Part shown: positions 1-7,938 of the stretch, one piece after another
How the letters are laid out: each line of letters starts with the position of its first letter
Position numbering within the stretch: position 1 is the stretch's first letter
Assembly (NCBI GenBank): GCA_015061335.1
Contig: SUWT01000021.1
Span: 1-34,712 of the forward strand
Direction of reading: 5' to 3'
DNA from: Lentimicrobiaceae bacterium
GTDB lineage: Bacteria; Bacteroidota; Bacteroidia; Bacteroidales; F082
DNA length: 34,712 nt
Notes under the pieces: generated by a model
Seen by the model: only the letters and a program-made list of their open reading frames with translations
Told to the model about the DNA's origin: nothing
The model's database searches: none
Program-made: the position numbers and the translations under genes

Positions 1-851
1 TAGGCTGGTCGCGGCTCTCGGTGTTTTCAATCAAGATTTCCTCTTCCTCGCCTGTGTATGGATCTTTGTATTGGTAACGGAGACGAACTCCCGATTCCAC
101 CTTGTTAACGTTCTGACCGCCAGCGCCTCCGCTTCGGAATGTATCCCAAGAGATCTTTGAAGGGTCAATTACGACTTCGATAGAATCGTCGACGAGAGGT
201 GTCACGAAGACAGAGCTGAACGATGTCATACGTTTGCCTTGTGCGTTGTATGGAGAGACACGGACGAGACGATGCACGCCGTTTTCACCTTTGAGATAAC
301 CGTATGCGAAGTCACCGTCTATTTCCATAGTGACAGTCTTGATACCAGCTTCATCACCTTCAAGTAAGTTACTGATTCTTACCTTATAATTATGAGACTC
401 GGCGTAACGCATATACATACGCATAAGCATCTGTGCCCAATCCTGCGACTCAGTGCCGCCAGCTCCCGAATTGATTTTCAAGACGCAGCTCATCTGGTCG
501 GCTTCTTCGTGAAGCATATTTCTGAATTCTAAATCTTCAACAAGTTGAACTGTGGTTTCATATTGTTTGTCGACCTCTTCTTCTTCGGCTTCACCTTCTT
601 TGGCGAACTCGAACAAGACGCCGAGGTCGTCGTTGGCTTTGATGATTTCCTCGTAAGCTATAACCCAACTCTTGACATCACGGAGCTTACGCATTATAAC
701 TTTACCGTTCTTTGGGTCATCCCAAAAACCATCAGCATTGGTCTGTTCGTCTAATTCTTTAATCTGCATCAACTTACCGTCGATGTCAAAGATACCTCCT
801 CAAGGATTCAATCCTCTTACTTAACTCTTTGCAGTTTTCTATTGTTATCAT
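1..851 (-). CDS. prfB: Peptide chain release factor 2 (partial, programmed +1 frameshift)
   Basis: Class I release factor that hydrolyses peptidyl-tRNA at UGA and UAA stops. The 3' end lies beyond the left edge of the window. Translation starts at ATG 851-849, reads 21 codons (MITIENCKELSK...RRYL), meets an in-frame TGA at 788-786, and continues in the +1 frame from GAC at 787-785. The downstream frame is open to the edge and holds the catalytic GGQ (bases 121-113, about residues 244-246) in SGGAGGQNVNKVESG. The stop-recognition tripeptide, SPF in E. coli, is SPY here (about residues 199-201); its 45-residue distance to the Gln matches E. coli. An open-frame search for uninterrupted genes misses it because of the frameshift and the missing 3' end. 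The family assignment is secure. Confidence 0.97.
785..800 (-). promoter_or_regulatory. Programmed +1 ribosomal frameshift site of prfB
   Basis: On the minus strand the bases read AGGAGG TAT CTT TGA C: an internal Shine-Dalgarno-like hexamer, three bases, the slippery CTT codon and the TGA stop followed by C. Composition and spacing match the known bacterial prfB autoregulatory site. When RF2 is scarce the ribosome pauses at TGA, slips +1 on CTT and reads GAC, so RF2 controls its own synthesis. Confidence 0.97.
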
Positions 852-875
852 CTATATAGTATTAAAATTAAAATG

Positions 876-883
876 CAAAGATA
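876..883 (-). promoter_or_regulatory. prfB promoter, -7 box
   Basis: TATCTTTG on the minus strand matches the Bacteroidetes -7 consensus TAnnTTTG and lies 24 bases before the prfB ATG. A clear TTTG -33 box is not visible; the upstream bases are T-rich. Confidence 0.6.
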
Positions 884-906
884 CGAAAAAAACATTCACA
901 TTAATT

Positions 907-942
907 AAAAAAAGTACCGTCACAATCATCATGCGACGGTAC
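907..942 (-). terminator. Intrinsic terminator after the deoxyhypusine-synthase-like gene
   Basis: The arms GTACCGTC (914-921) and GACGGTAC (935-942) form an 8-bp stem with a 13-base loop. On the minus strand the stem is followed at once by seven T (913-907). It ends transcription of the gene at 978-2012 just before the prfB promoter. Confidence 0.85.
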
Positions 943-977
943 CATTTTTAAATATTCTGTAACTTTATCTCAGAAAT

Positions 978-2012
978 TTATTCATAAAGTTTTTGCCAAT
1001 TCTTATACTCTCTTTCCTGCCATGGTCCGTTGTGATATACGTATGATGCAATCAAAGGAATGACTGTAGTACCTTCTGCGTAAACCATTTGTTGGAGTTG
1101 GTGGCTTACCTTACCCCATGAACCAGCTTCGAGTAATGTTGATGATGAACATGCTCCATCACGAACATCAGCGACAGTGATTTGTATAGCGTATTTGTGC
1201 ATCGGGACTTCATAGCCAAGAATTTCTGCACATACTACTGTATCTTGTGCAAAATTCTTAGGAGTACCGCCACCGATCATGAACAAACCTGTTTCAGGAG
1301 CTTGCATCTTGATTTGTGTCAATTCAACGAAATCCTTCACAGAGTCGATAGACAAATATTTTTCTCCTTTTTGCATACGCTCCCACTGGTGTTTACCAAT
1401 ACCAAAACCTGCTGATGAATCGCTGAATGCTGGAACGAAGATCGGAACACCACATTCATAACATGTTTGGATCAAACTGTCCTTCTTAACAGCTTTACCA
1501 TTGTGTAACCATTTGCCAATTTCATATATGAATTCACGTGATGAATATGGACGTGCTTCAAGCATATTAGCTAACTCGTATGTTGAGTGGTCACAAGCTT
1601 GAAGCTCTTCTTCATCGATATATGTATCATAAATACGGTCTATATAGAGTTCACGCAATGTCGTATCTGGAATAACGTTCTCTTTTTCACCAATGTAGTG
1701 CTTGTATCCAAGAGCTTCAAATAAATCCATGTCAATGATAGATGCACCTGTAGCTACAACTACGTCAATCATTTTGTTACGAACCATGTCAACATAAACT
1801 TGCATACAGCCAGCAGCTGATGTTGATCCTGCCAATGTCAAAATATTGGTACATTCCTTTTCCTTACACATCATCATTAAAATGTCAGCTGCACGTGCTG
1901 TATCACGCGAAGTAAATGACATATTACGCATTGCATCAACTAATTGTGTTGAATCATAACTCTTTATGTCGATGTGTTTAATAACATCCTTTAATAAATC
2001 TTTTTTCTCCAT
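978..2012 (-). CDS. Deoxyhypusine synthase family protein (probable polyamine-modifying enzyme)
   Basis: 344 residues, close to the usual length of deoxyhypusine synthase (DHS) family proteins. Visible hallmarks are the Rossmann-type segments LTLAGSTSAAG and DVVVATGASI, and the C-terminal EAGSWGKVSHQ, which matches the EAVSWGKI motif of eukaryotic DHS that carries the catalytic Lys (here about K301). DHS proper moves the aminobutyl group of spermidine to eIF5A by an NAD-dependent step. Bacteria lack eIF5A, and bacterial homologues are thought to make polyamines such as homospermidine or related guanidino compounds. The substrate here is therefore an inference. It is a single gene with its own promoter and terminator, and no polyamine gene is adjacent. 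Confidence 0.88.
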   Translation of the reverse strand: MEKKDLLKDVIKHIDIKSYDSTQLVDAMRNMSFTSRDTARAADILMMMCKEKECTNILTLAGSTSAAGCMQVYVDMVRNKMIDVVVATGASIIDMDLFEALGYKHYIGEKENVIPDTTLRELYIDRIYDTYIDEEELQACDHSTYELANMLEARPYSSREFIYEIGKWLHNGKAVKKDSLIQTCYECGVPIFVPAFSDSSAGFGIGKHQWERMQKGEKYLSIDSVKDFVELTQIKMQAPETGLFMIGGGTPKNFAQDTVVCAEILGYEVPMHKYAIQITVADVRDGACSSSTLLEAGSWGKVSHQLQQMVYAEGTTVIPLIASYVYHNGPWQEREYKNWQKLYE

Positions 2013-2049
2013 TGTTATTCTGTTTAAAATAATAATTCATTTTAAAGCG

Positions 2050-2081
2050 CAAAAATACATTTTATTATTTAATTTCGCAAA
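2050..2081 (-). promoter_or_regulatory. Promoter of the DHS-like gene
   Basis: On the minus strand TTTG (2081-2078) and TATTTTTG (2057-2050) are separated by 20 bases, a full match to the Bacteroidetes -33/-7 promoter. It lies about 40 bases before the ATG at 2012. Confidence 0.8.
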
Positions 2082-2164
2082 TAAAACAAAATCATATTTT
2101 TAATGTTATGAAAAAAATAGTAATTTTACAGCCTTATTTATTAAATAATCAATTTTTGAACAAT

Positions 2165-2653
2165 ATGAAAAAAACATTCCTGCTATTACTTGCTGTATTA
2201 TCCTTATTATCATGTGGTAACTCTAAAAAAGAAAATAAAAATACCGAAAATACTCAGCAAGAACAACAAGAGATTATTATTGAAAAGGAAAGTATAGTAA
2301 AATCATTGGATTACAAAAAATTTCTAAAAGAAATATGGGATATTGAAAAGTACCCTGACTCCTTTGCTTACAAAGCAGAACTCCCTTGTATCATCGACTT
2401 TTATGCAGATTGGTGCGGACCTTGCAAAAGAGTAGCACCCATAATGGAGGAAATAGCTAAAGAATACGAAGGAAAACTATTGGTTTACAAAGTTAATACC
2501 GATAATGAACGCAAATTATCTACAATCTTTAGAATAAGTAGCATCCCAACGGTATTTTTTATGCCTAAAGACGGTCAACCTAAAACTCAGGTTGGAGCCC
2601 TAAGCAAAACAGAATACAAAAATATCATAGACCAATACCTCGTTAATCAATAA
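2165..2653 (+). CDS. Thioredoxin-fold lipoprotein
   Basis: 162 residues from ATG 2165. An in-frame ATG at 2108 would add 19 residues, but the start at 2165 puts a canonical lipoprotein signal (MKKTFLLLLAVLSLLSC) at the N-terminus, with lipobox Cys at residue 17, so it is preferred. A charged, low-complexity linker (KKENKNTENTQQEQQE) follows. The C-terminal thioredoxin domain has the redox motif WCGPC in FYADWCGPCKRV and the cis-Pro loop SIPTVFF. It probably works as a membrane-anchored periplasmic thiol oxidoreductase; the partner is unknown. Its neighbour at 2667 follows after 13 bases and is probably co-transcribed. Confidence 0.92.
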   Translation: MKKTFLLLLAVLSLLSCGNSKKENKNTENTQQEQQEIIIEKESIVKSLDYKKFLKEIWDIEKYPDSFAYKAELPCIIDFYADWCGPCKRVAPIMEEIAKEYEGKLLVYKVNTDNERKLSTIFRISSIPTVFFMPKDGQPKTQVGALSKTEYKNIIDQYLVNQ

Positions 2654-2666
2654 ATGCATAATCATA

Positions 2667-3272
2667 ATGTATAACATCTTCCCTACCGCATACCTGCCTT
2701 CTATCCATTATATGTCACTGTTTCTAAAAACAGAATCACCTTCTATAGAATTGTTCGAATCATACAAGAAACAATCGTGCAGAACCAGGACTAACGTCAT
2801 GACTGCCAATGGAATACAAACACTTACCGTACCTATAGTAAAAGTCAATGGAAATCACACTCTCACAAAAGACATTGAAATAGCTTATAAAGAACCTTGG
2901 CAACATATTCATATGCGATGCCTCGAATCAGCATACAGAAAATCTGCATATTTCGATTATTACTTCCCTTATTTTGAAAATATCTACAAACAAAAATTCA
3001 AAACCCTCATAGAACTTAACGATTACTCTCTAAAAGTAATCCTAAAACTAATGAAAGTAACAAAAGATTATTCCTATACTAATGATTTTGACAAAATAAA
3101 CGACAATGACGACTATAGAATATCATTATCAAAAACAGATGGAAACGAGATAGAAATTCCAAAATACTATCAAGTGTTTGCCGACCGCCATGGTTTCATT
3201 CCAAATCTATCAATTGTAGATTTACTTTTCAACGAGGGACCAAGCTCTTCTATTATCATTAACAATATCTGA
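2667..3272 (+). CDS. WbqC-family protein
   Basis: 201 residues. It resembles the WbqC-like family by its opening YNIFPTAYLPSIHYMS, the TLTVPIVK strand and the WQHIHMRCLESAYRKSAYFDYYFPYFE segment typical of Bacteroidetes members. The biochemical role of this family is not established; members occur near surface-polysaccharide genes and also as housekeeping genes in Bacteroidetes. No signal peptide or membrane segment is seen, so it is probably cytoplasmic. It follows the thioredoxin lipoprotein by 13 bases and converges with the 7TM-HD gene, the two stops being 6 bases apart with no clear terminator between them. Confidence 0.8.
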   Translation: MYNIFPTAYLPSIHYMSLFLKTESPSIELFESYKKQSCRTRTNVMTANGIQTLTVPIVKVNGNHTLTKDIEIAYKEPWQHIHMRCLESAYRKSAYFDYYFPYFENIYKQKFKTLIELNDYSLKVILKLMKVTKDYSYTNDFDKINDNDDYRISLSKTDGNEIEIPKYYQVFADRHGFIPNLSIVDLLFNEGPSSSIIINNI

Positions 3273-3278
3273 TATCCA

Positions 3279-5345
3279 TTATACCGGATATGCTATTCTG
3301 ACATGATATATATTCATTAGTTTTTTCTTAAACACCTTCTTGACCATAGTAATATCACGGAAGGTAAGATCCGTATTAATAAACTGATTATCATTAACTT
3401 GAGCATCAATAATAGTATCAACCAGTTTACTGATGGATTCTTCCGTCTTATCTTTCAGACTACGTGACGCAGCCTCTACTGAATCGGCCATCATCAGAAC
3501 CGCGGTCTCTTTGGAAAATGGAATAGGTCCATGATAACGAAAATCTGCTTCATTGACATCGCCATCTGGATTCTCTCTAAGTTCCATCTGATAAAAATAC
3601 TCTGTCCTTCGAGTTCCATGATGCGTTCTAACAAAATCTATAATATCTTCTGGTATATGGAATTTTCTACATATCTCTATGCCATCCAACACGTGATTAA
3701 TAATGATCTGCGCACTCTCTATATTTGAAACATCATCATGATAATTAAATTTATTCACCTGATTTTCAGTGAAATACAAAGGATTATTAATCTTACCTAT
3801 ATCATGATACATTGCTCCTGTACGCGCCAACAACATATTACCACCAATCTTATACAAAGCCTCTTCACAAAGATCCGCCACCTGCATAACATGTTGGAAT
3901 GTGCCTGGAGCCTCCGACGACAATCTTATCAACAATGGCGAGTTCGTATTACTTAACTCCAAAAGCGTCAGATCAGTAACAAAACCAAAAAATCTTTCAA
4001 ACAGAAAAGACAATGGCAAAGTCAACATCGTAAACAATGTATTCATCGCAAACCTACCTACATCCTGCATACTCAAACCTTCAACGCTGCCTTCAAAAAT
4101 AAGCGACATCCCTAACTTCACTACAATATATGATATAAAAATCACAAACGATGTCAAAAAATATCTCGATCTTGAAGTATTACTAACCAAAATAAAGATT
4201 GAAATCATCGACACTAAAAACTCTAATAAGAAAAATTGAAATGCGTTCGGAGCTGCCAAACTTATTATCAATAATGTCAAAGTTTGAACATAAATAGATG
4301 TTTTAGCGTCAAAGAAAGTTAATAATAACATCGACAATATCGTTATAGGCATCATAAATATCATGGTCGGATAATGCCTTATTACCAAAAAAGATGGAAT
4401 GATAATCAGCAACATCATCACAAGAATCATTGTCAGAGAATTATTCTCATTGACGACATCTGGCCTTAACAACTTAAGTCCTAAAAACAAGAATATAAAT
4501 ATAATACAGACTATTACAGCCTGACCGTAAAAATTCATATTTTTATTGAAGAAATTATCAGCACCTAGACTATCGTACTCAATTCTTAATGAATTAAGAA
4601 TATTATACTTCTCGTCTGTTATAACCTCTCCTTCAGATATTATCAACTCATCTTTCTGTATCATTCCAAAGGTAAGCGAAATAGCCGATAATGCCTGTTC
4701 CTCAGCCTGATTCGTCAACTCTTCCGAATAAAACACATTCTGATTCAGATACACAAGTAAAAGTCTGTTTATCAATACATCATCAACTTTTACATCCATC
4801 TCTGAGAGAATCTCAGAAACACGTTCTGAAGCCGTCTTCATAGTGTAAAAATCACGAATCTGTTTAGTACGTACAAATCTATCTTTCACCACATCAATCA
4901 TTGACTCTGGTTTCATTCCATCTCGTATTGAAGACTGTGATATAATACCAACATTCTCAATAGTGTCATACAACATCTTCAGTACATTCAGATTTGTCAG
5001 CTTGTCCGCCTCCTTACCATTCCATTGATTCTCAAAATCTACCAGCATCCTTACCCTATTATTTCCTGTCACCTCTGTATCATAGATATATATTGGATAA
5101 AAATCCTTCAGTGCCTCTTCTTTCTCCTGCTTCAATTGTTCATCTGTCTTGTAAATAGGAAAGTTAAAAGGCGCATATAAAGCCTCATGTTGCCATGGAC
5201 GCATTTTCTGGAATTCATATTTAAATTTTACAGATCTTGGCATCTGCCATATCACAACAACAATAGCAATAATAAAAACCAACACCTTCATTATTATCTG
5301 ATAAGAATGTGCCATTCTTGTCAAAATATTGGATATCTTATTCAT
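3279..5345 (-). CDS. 7TM-HD family phosphohydrolase (PgpH-like, probable c-di-AMP phosphodiesterase)
   Basis: 688 residues from ATG 5345; the longer frame would begin at TTG 5366 and is less likely. The order is: one N-terminal membrane helix (about residues 18-35), an extracytoplasmic region of about 230 residues resembling 7TMR-HDED, a block of seven membrane helices (about 275-470), and a cytoplasmic HD domain with FQHVMQVADL and the metal motif YHDIGK (H514, D515). This is the architecture of Listeria PgpH, which hydrolyses cyclic di-AMP. Bacteroidetes homologues are usually annotated only as HDIG proteins, so the substrate is inferred from architecture. It is transcribed alone and diverges from the NlpC/P60 gene across about 105 bases. 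Confidence 0.9.
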   Translation of the reverse strand: MNKISNILTRMAHSYQIIMKVLVFIIAIVVVIWQMPRSVKFKYEFQKMRPWQHEALYAPFNFPIYKTDEQLKQEKEEALKDFYPIYIYDTEVTGNNRVRMLVDFENQWNGKEADKLTNLNVLKMLYDTIENVGIISQSSIRDGMKPESMIDVVKDRFVRTKQIRDFYTMKTASERVSEILSEMDVKVDDVLINRLLLVYLNQNVFYSEELTNQAEEQALSAISLTFGMIQKDELIISEGEVITDEKYNILNSLRIEYDSLGADNFFNKNMNFYGQAVIVCIIFIFLFLGLKLLRPDVVNENNSLTMILVMMLLIIIPSFLVIRHYPTMIFMMPITILSMLLLTFFDAKTSIYVQTLTLLIISLAAPNAFQFFLLEFLVSMISIFILVSNTSRSRYFLTSFVIFISYIVVKLGMSLIFEGSVEGLSMQDVGRFAMNTLFTMLTLPLSFLFERFFGFVTDLTLLELSNTNSPLLIRLSSEAPGTFQHVMQVADLCEEALYKIGGNMLLARTGAMYHDIGKINNPLYFTENQVNKFNYHDDVSNIESAQIIINHVLDGIEICRKFHIPEDIIDFVRTHHGTRRTEYFYQMELRENPDGDVNEADFRYHGPIPFSKETAVLMMADSVEAASRSLKDKTEESISKLVDTIIDAQVNDNQFINTDLTFRDITMVKKVFKKKLMNIYHVRIAYPV

Positions 5346-5419
5346 TTTCAATATTTTATTTAACAATAAAAAAATTATTCTTCTTTAATAAAAACAACTG
5401 CTAATATACATTTTTTTTG

Positions 5420-5427
5420 TATCTTAG
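5420..5427 (+). promoter_or_regulatory. Possible -7 box of the NlpC/P60 gene
   Basis: TATCTTAG, one mismatch from TAnnTTTG, lies 23 bases before ATG 5451. The T-run just upstream offers no clear -33 box. Confidence 0.4.
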
Positions 5428-5450
5428 CATTCATTTATAATATAAAAAAA

Positions 5451-6167
5451 ATGAGATACGGTATTTGTCCATTATCTGTTGTTCCTATGAGAAAAGATGA
5501 TTCACACCAAAGTGAGTTAGTCTCGGAACTTTTGTTTAACGATATTTATGAAGTTATTGAAGAAAATTCGGAATGGCTCAAGATAAGATGTTCATACGAC
5601 TCATACGAAGGCTGGATAAGAAAGTTGCAGCATCAAGAAATATCTGATAATGAATACGATGCATACTTAAACAAAGAAAAATTCATTATCAATAGTCCTT
5701 TTACTATCTATAAAAGCAGTATTTTGAGTTTTGGCAGTATTGTATCAGAGCGTATATCTGACAGCATCCCTATGCGAAATATCTTCGATCCTAAAATAAT
5801 GGTAGAATCAGCAATGAAATTGCTCAACATACCTTATCGATGGGGTGGCAAGAGTATCATGGGTATCGATTGCTCCGCATTTGTTCAATTATGTGCAAAG
5901 GTCGCAGGATACCAATTACCTCGCGATGCGTCACAGCAAGTCAATCAAGGCAAAATTATCAGGCTTAACGACGCTCAGGCTGGAGATCTAGCTTTTTTTG
6001 AAAATGATAATCACAATATCACTCATGTTGGAATACTACTCTCCAACGATCGTATAATACATGCTTCTGGAGTGACTCGTATCGATTTCATTGATAAAAA
6101 AGGCATTTACAACAAAAATATTAACTGTCATACACATAATTTAAGTGTAATAAAACGAATCATATAA
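5451..6167 (+). CDS. SH3-like / NlpC-P60 cell-wall peptidase
   Basis: 238 residues. The N-terminal 60 residues look like a bacterial SH3 domain (EENSEWLKIRCSYDSYEGWI). A second small beta region follows, then an NlpC/P60 domain from about residue 115. The catalytic triad is visible: C141 in MGIDCSAFVQ, H192 in ITHVGILL and H204 in RIIHASG. RWGGKS before the Cys is typical of gamma-D-glutamyl-diamino-acid endopeptidases such as YkfC. No signal peptide is seen, which suggests cytoplasmic recycling of murein peptides, as proposed for YkfC, rather than attack on the wall. It is a monocistronic gene divergent from the 7TM-HD gene. Confidence 0.9.
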   Translation: MRYGICPLSVVPMRKDDSHQSELVSELLFNDIYEVIEENSEWLKIRCSYDSYEGWIRKLQHQEISDNEYDAYLNKEKFIINSPFTIYKSSILSFGSIVSERISDSIPMRNIFDPKIMVESAMKLLNIPYRWGGKSIMGIDCSAFVQLCAKVAGYQLPRDASQQVNQGKIIRLNDAQAGDLAFFENDNHNITHVGILLSNDRIIHASGVTRIDFIDKKGIYNKNINCHTHNLSVIKRII

Positions 6168-6182
6168 TTTTTTTCAAAAGAT

Positions 6183-6214
6183 TTTGTTTTTTTTATAAAG
6201 TATATTTATATTTG
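6183..6214 (+). promoter_or_regulatory. Promoter of the P5C dehydrogenase gene
   Basis: TTTG (6183-6186) and TATATTTG (6207-6214) are 20 bases apart, a full match to the Bacteroidetes consensus. The expected transcript starts around 6220 and leaves a leader of about 30 bases. Confidence 0.8.
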
Positions 6215-6251
6215 TACCCATGAAAAAATTAATATTAAAAAAGAGAATATT

Positions 6252-7880
6252 ATGAATAATGCATTATTTCACTTTGCAAAACCTGCAAACGAAGCTGTAA
6301 AAGAATACAGACCTAATAGTCCTGAACGTTTAGAATTAATCAAAGAACTTGAGAAACAATCAAGCGAAGCTATTGAGATACCTATTATAATAGGTGGTAA
6401 AGAAGTCCGTACCGGTGATATGGGCGAAGTCGTTATGCCTCATAATCATCAACATGTAGTTGCAAGATACCACAAGGCAGGTGAGAAAGAAGTCAACATG
6501 GCTATTGAAGCAGCATTGGATGCTAAGAAAGAATGGGAGAACACTCCATGGGTTGAACGCGCTTCCATCATGGCTCGCATTGGTCAACTCATCGCCACAA
6601 AGTATCGTGCCAGAATCAACGCATCATGTATGCTTGGTCAAAGCAAGAATGCTTTCCAAGCCGAGATTGACTCTGCATGTGAAACAATTGATTTCTTCCG
6701 TTTCAACAATTACTACGCCGGCAATCTTTATTCTGAGCAACCTTCTTCAACACCTGATCAACTCAACAGGTCAGAATACCGTCCATTAGAAGGCTTCATA
6801 ATGGCTGTAACACCTTTCAACTTTACGTCAATAGCTTCCAACCTCAACATGACCCCTGTTTTGATGGGTAACACAACTATCTGGAAGCCATCTACAACAG
6901 CTTTATTATCTAACTATCATTTAATGCAGATCTTCATGGAAGCAGGTCTTCCTGCAGGTGTCATCAATTTCTTACCTGGCAAAGGATCTCTCATCGGTAA
7001 CGTTGCTCTCAACAACCCTAATCTCGCGGGCATCCATTTCACAGGTTCAACAGCAACATTCCAAGGATTATGGAGAGGTGTAGGTGCTAACATTCAAAAT
7101 TATAAATCATATCCTAGATTAGTTGGTGAGACCGGTGGTAAAGATTTCATCTTTGCACATAACTCAGCTAACGCTCGTGAAGTAGCTACCGCTATAGTAC
7201 GCGGCGCCTTCGAATATCAAGGTCAAAAATGCTCAGCCGCTTCTCGCGCTTATATCCCAGCATCTCTCTGGAATGATATTAAACAATATGTTGGCGAAAT
7301 GCTCAGCACTATCAAAATGGGTGATGTAACAGACTTCACAAACTTCGTCAACGCCGTCATCGATGAAGCTTCTTTCGACAACTGCAAAGGTTATATCGAC
7401 AGAGCCAATGCCGCAAACGATGCAGAAGTCATTTTCGGTGGCAAATGCGACAAAACCGTAGGTTATTTTGTAGAACCAACAGTTATCCTAACAACAAATC
7501 CTAAATACGAGTCTATGGAACAAGAGATCTTTGGACCTATCATCACCATTTACGTTTATGATGACAAAGACTTCATCGAAACTTTAGAACTATGCGACAG
7601 CACATCACCATACGCATTGACAGGTGCATTCTTCGCATACGATCTTAAAGCACAACAAATCGCCAATGACAAACTTAAATATGCAGCAGGAAACTTCTAT
7701 ATCAACGACAAACCAACAGGTGCTGTTGTAGGATGCCAGCCTTTTGGAGGATCACGCGCCTCTGGAACAAACGACAAGGCTGGAGGTCTATGGAACCTCA
7801 TCCGCTGGACAAACCCTCGTTCAATAAAAGAAACTTTCGTTCCCGCAACAGACTACGGTTATCCTTTCTTAGCAAAATAA
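6252..7880 (+). CDS. pruA: Delta-1-pyrroline-5-carboxylate dehydrogenase
   Basis: 542 residues. An NAD-dependent aldehyde dehydrogenase that oxidises L-glutamate gamma-semialdehyde to glutamate, the last step of proline degradation. Visible motifs are the oxyanion-hole Asn in VTPFNF (N190), GSTATFQ for nucleotide binding, the general base Glu in LVGETGGKDF (E293) and the nucleophile Cys in YQGQKCSAASR (C327). EYQGQKCSAASRAY and the C-terminal QPFGGSRASGTNDKAGG are typical of the P5C dehydrogenase branch. Length matches the stand-alone bacterial enzyme; there is no fused proline dehydrogenase and none adjacent. The start is supported by the promoter at 6183-6214. A hairpin follows the stop at 7897. 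Confidence 0.95.
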   Translation: MNNALFHFAKPANEAVKEYRPNSPERLELIKELEKQSSEAIEIPIIIGGKEVRTGDMGEVVMPHNHQHVVARYHKAGEKEVNMAIEAALDAKKEWENTPWVERASIMARIGQLIATKYRARINASCMLGQSKNAFQAEIDSACETIDFFRFNNYYAGNLYSEQPSSTPDQLNRSEYRPLEGFIMAVTPFNFTSIASNLNMTPVLMGNTTIWKPSTTALLSNYHLMQIFMEAGLPAGVINFLPGKGSLIGNVALNNPNLAGIHFTGSTATFQGLWRGVGANIQNYKSYPRLVGETGGKDFIFAHNSANAREVATAIVRGAFEYQGQKCSAASRAYIPASLWNDIKQYVGEMLSTIKMGDVTDFTNFVNAVIDEASFDNCKGYIDRANAANDAEVIFGGKCDKTVGYFVEPTVILTTNPKYESMEQEIFGPIITIYVYDDKDFIETLELCDSTSPYALTGAFFAYDLKAQQIANDKLKYAAGNFYINDKPTGAVVGCQPFGGSRASGTNDKAGGLWNLIRWTNPRSIKETFVPATDYGYPFLAK

Positions 7881-7896
7881 ATCATTTATAATATCT

Positions 7897-7924
7897 GTAG
7901 AGACGATGTGAAAATCGTCTCTAC
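7897..7924. repeat. REP-like hairpin between the P5C dehydrogenase and C25 peptidase genes
   Basis: The 11-base arm GTAGAGACGAT is perfectly mirrored by ATCGTCTCTAC after a 6-base loop. No T-run follows, so it is a poor intrinsic terminator. The core resembles the GTAGAGACGC palindromes that I recall as widespread in intergenic DNA of Bacteroidetes and cyanobacteria. It may therefore be a repetitive extragenic palindrome; copy number cannot be judged from one window. Confidence 0.65.
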
Positions 7925-7938
7925 TTCCATTACTACTT

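Noticed and set aside
2108-2164. Longer N-terminus for the thioredoxin lipoprotein from ATG 2108
   Set aside because: It would bury the lipoprotein signal peptide 19 residues inside the protein; ATG 2165 gives a canonical signal.
3901-4239. 112-codon open frame on the plus strand opposite the 7TM-HD gene
   Set aside because: Antisense to the conserved membrane and HD region with no promoter or family resemblance.
6220-6255. An 11-codon frame (MKKLILKKRIL) whose TGA overlaps the ATG of the P5C dehydrogenase gene
   Set aside because: The predicted transcript starts at about the same base as this ATG, so it is unlikely to be a translated leader; the overlap can arise by chance in AT-rich sequence.
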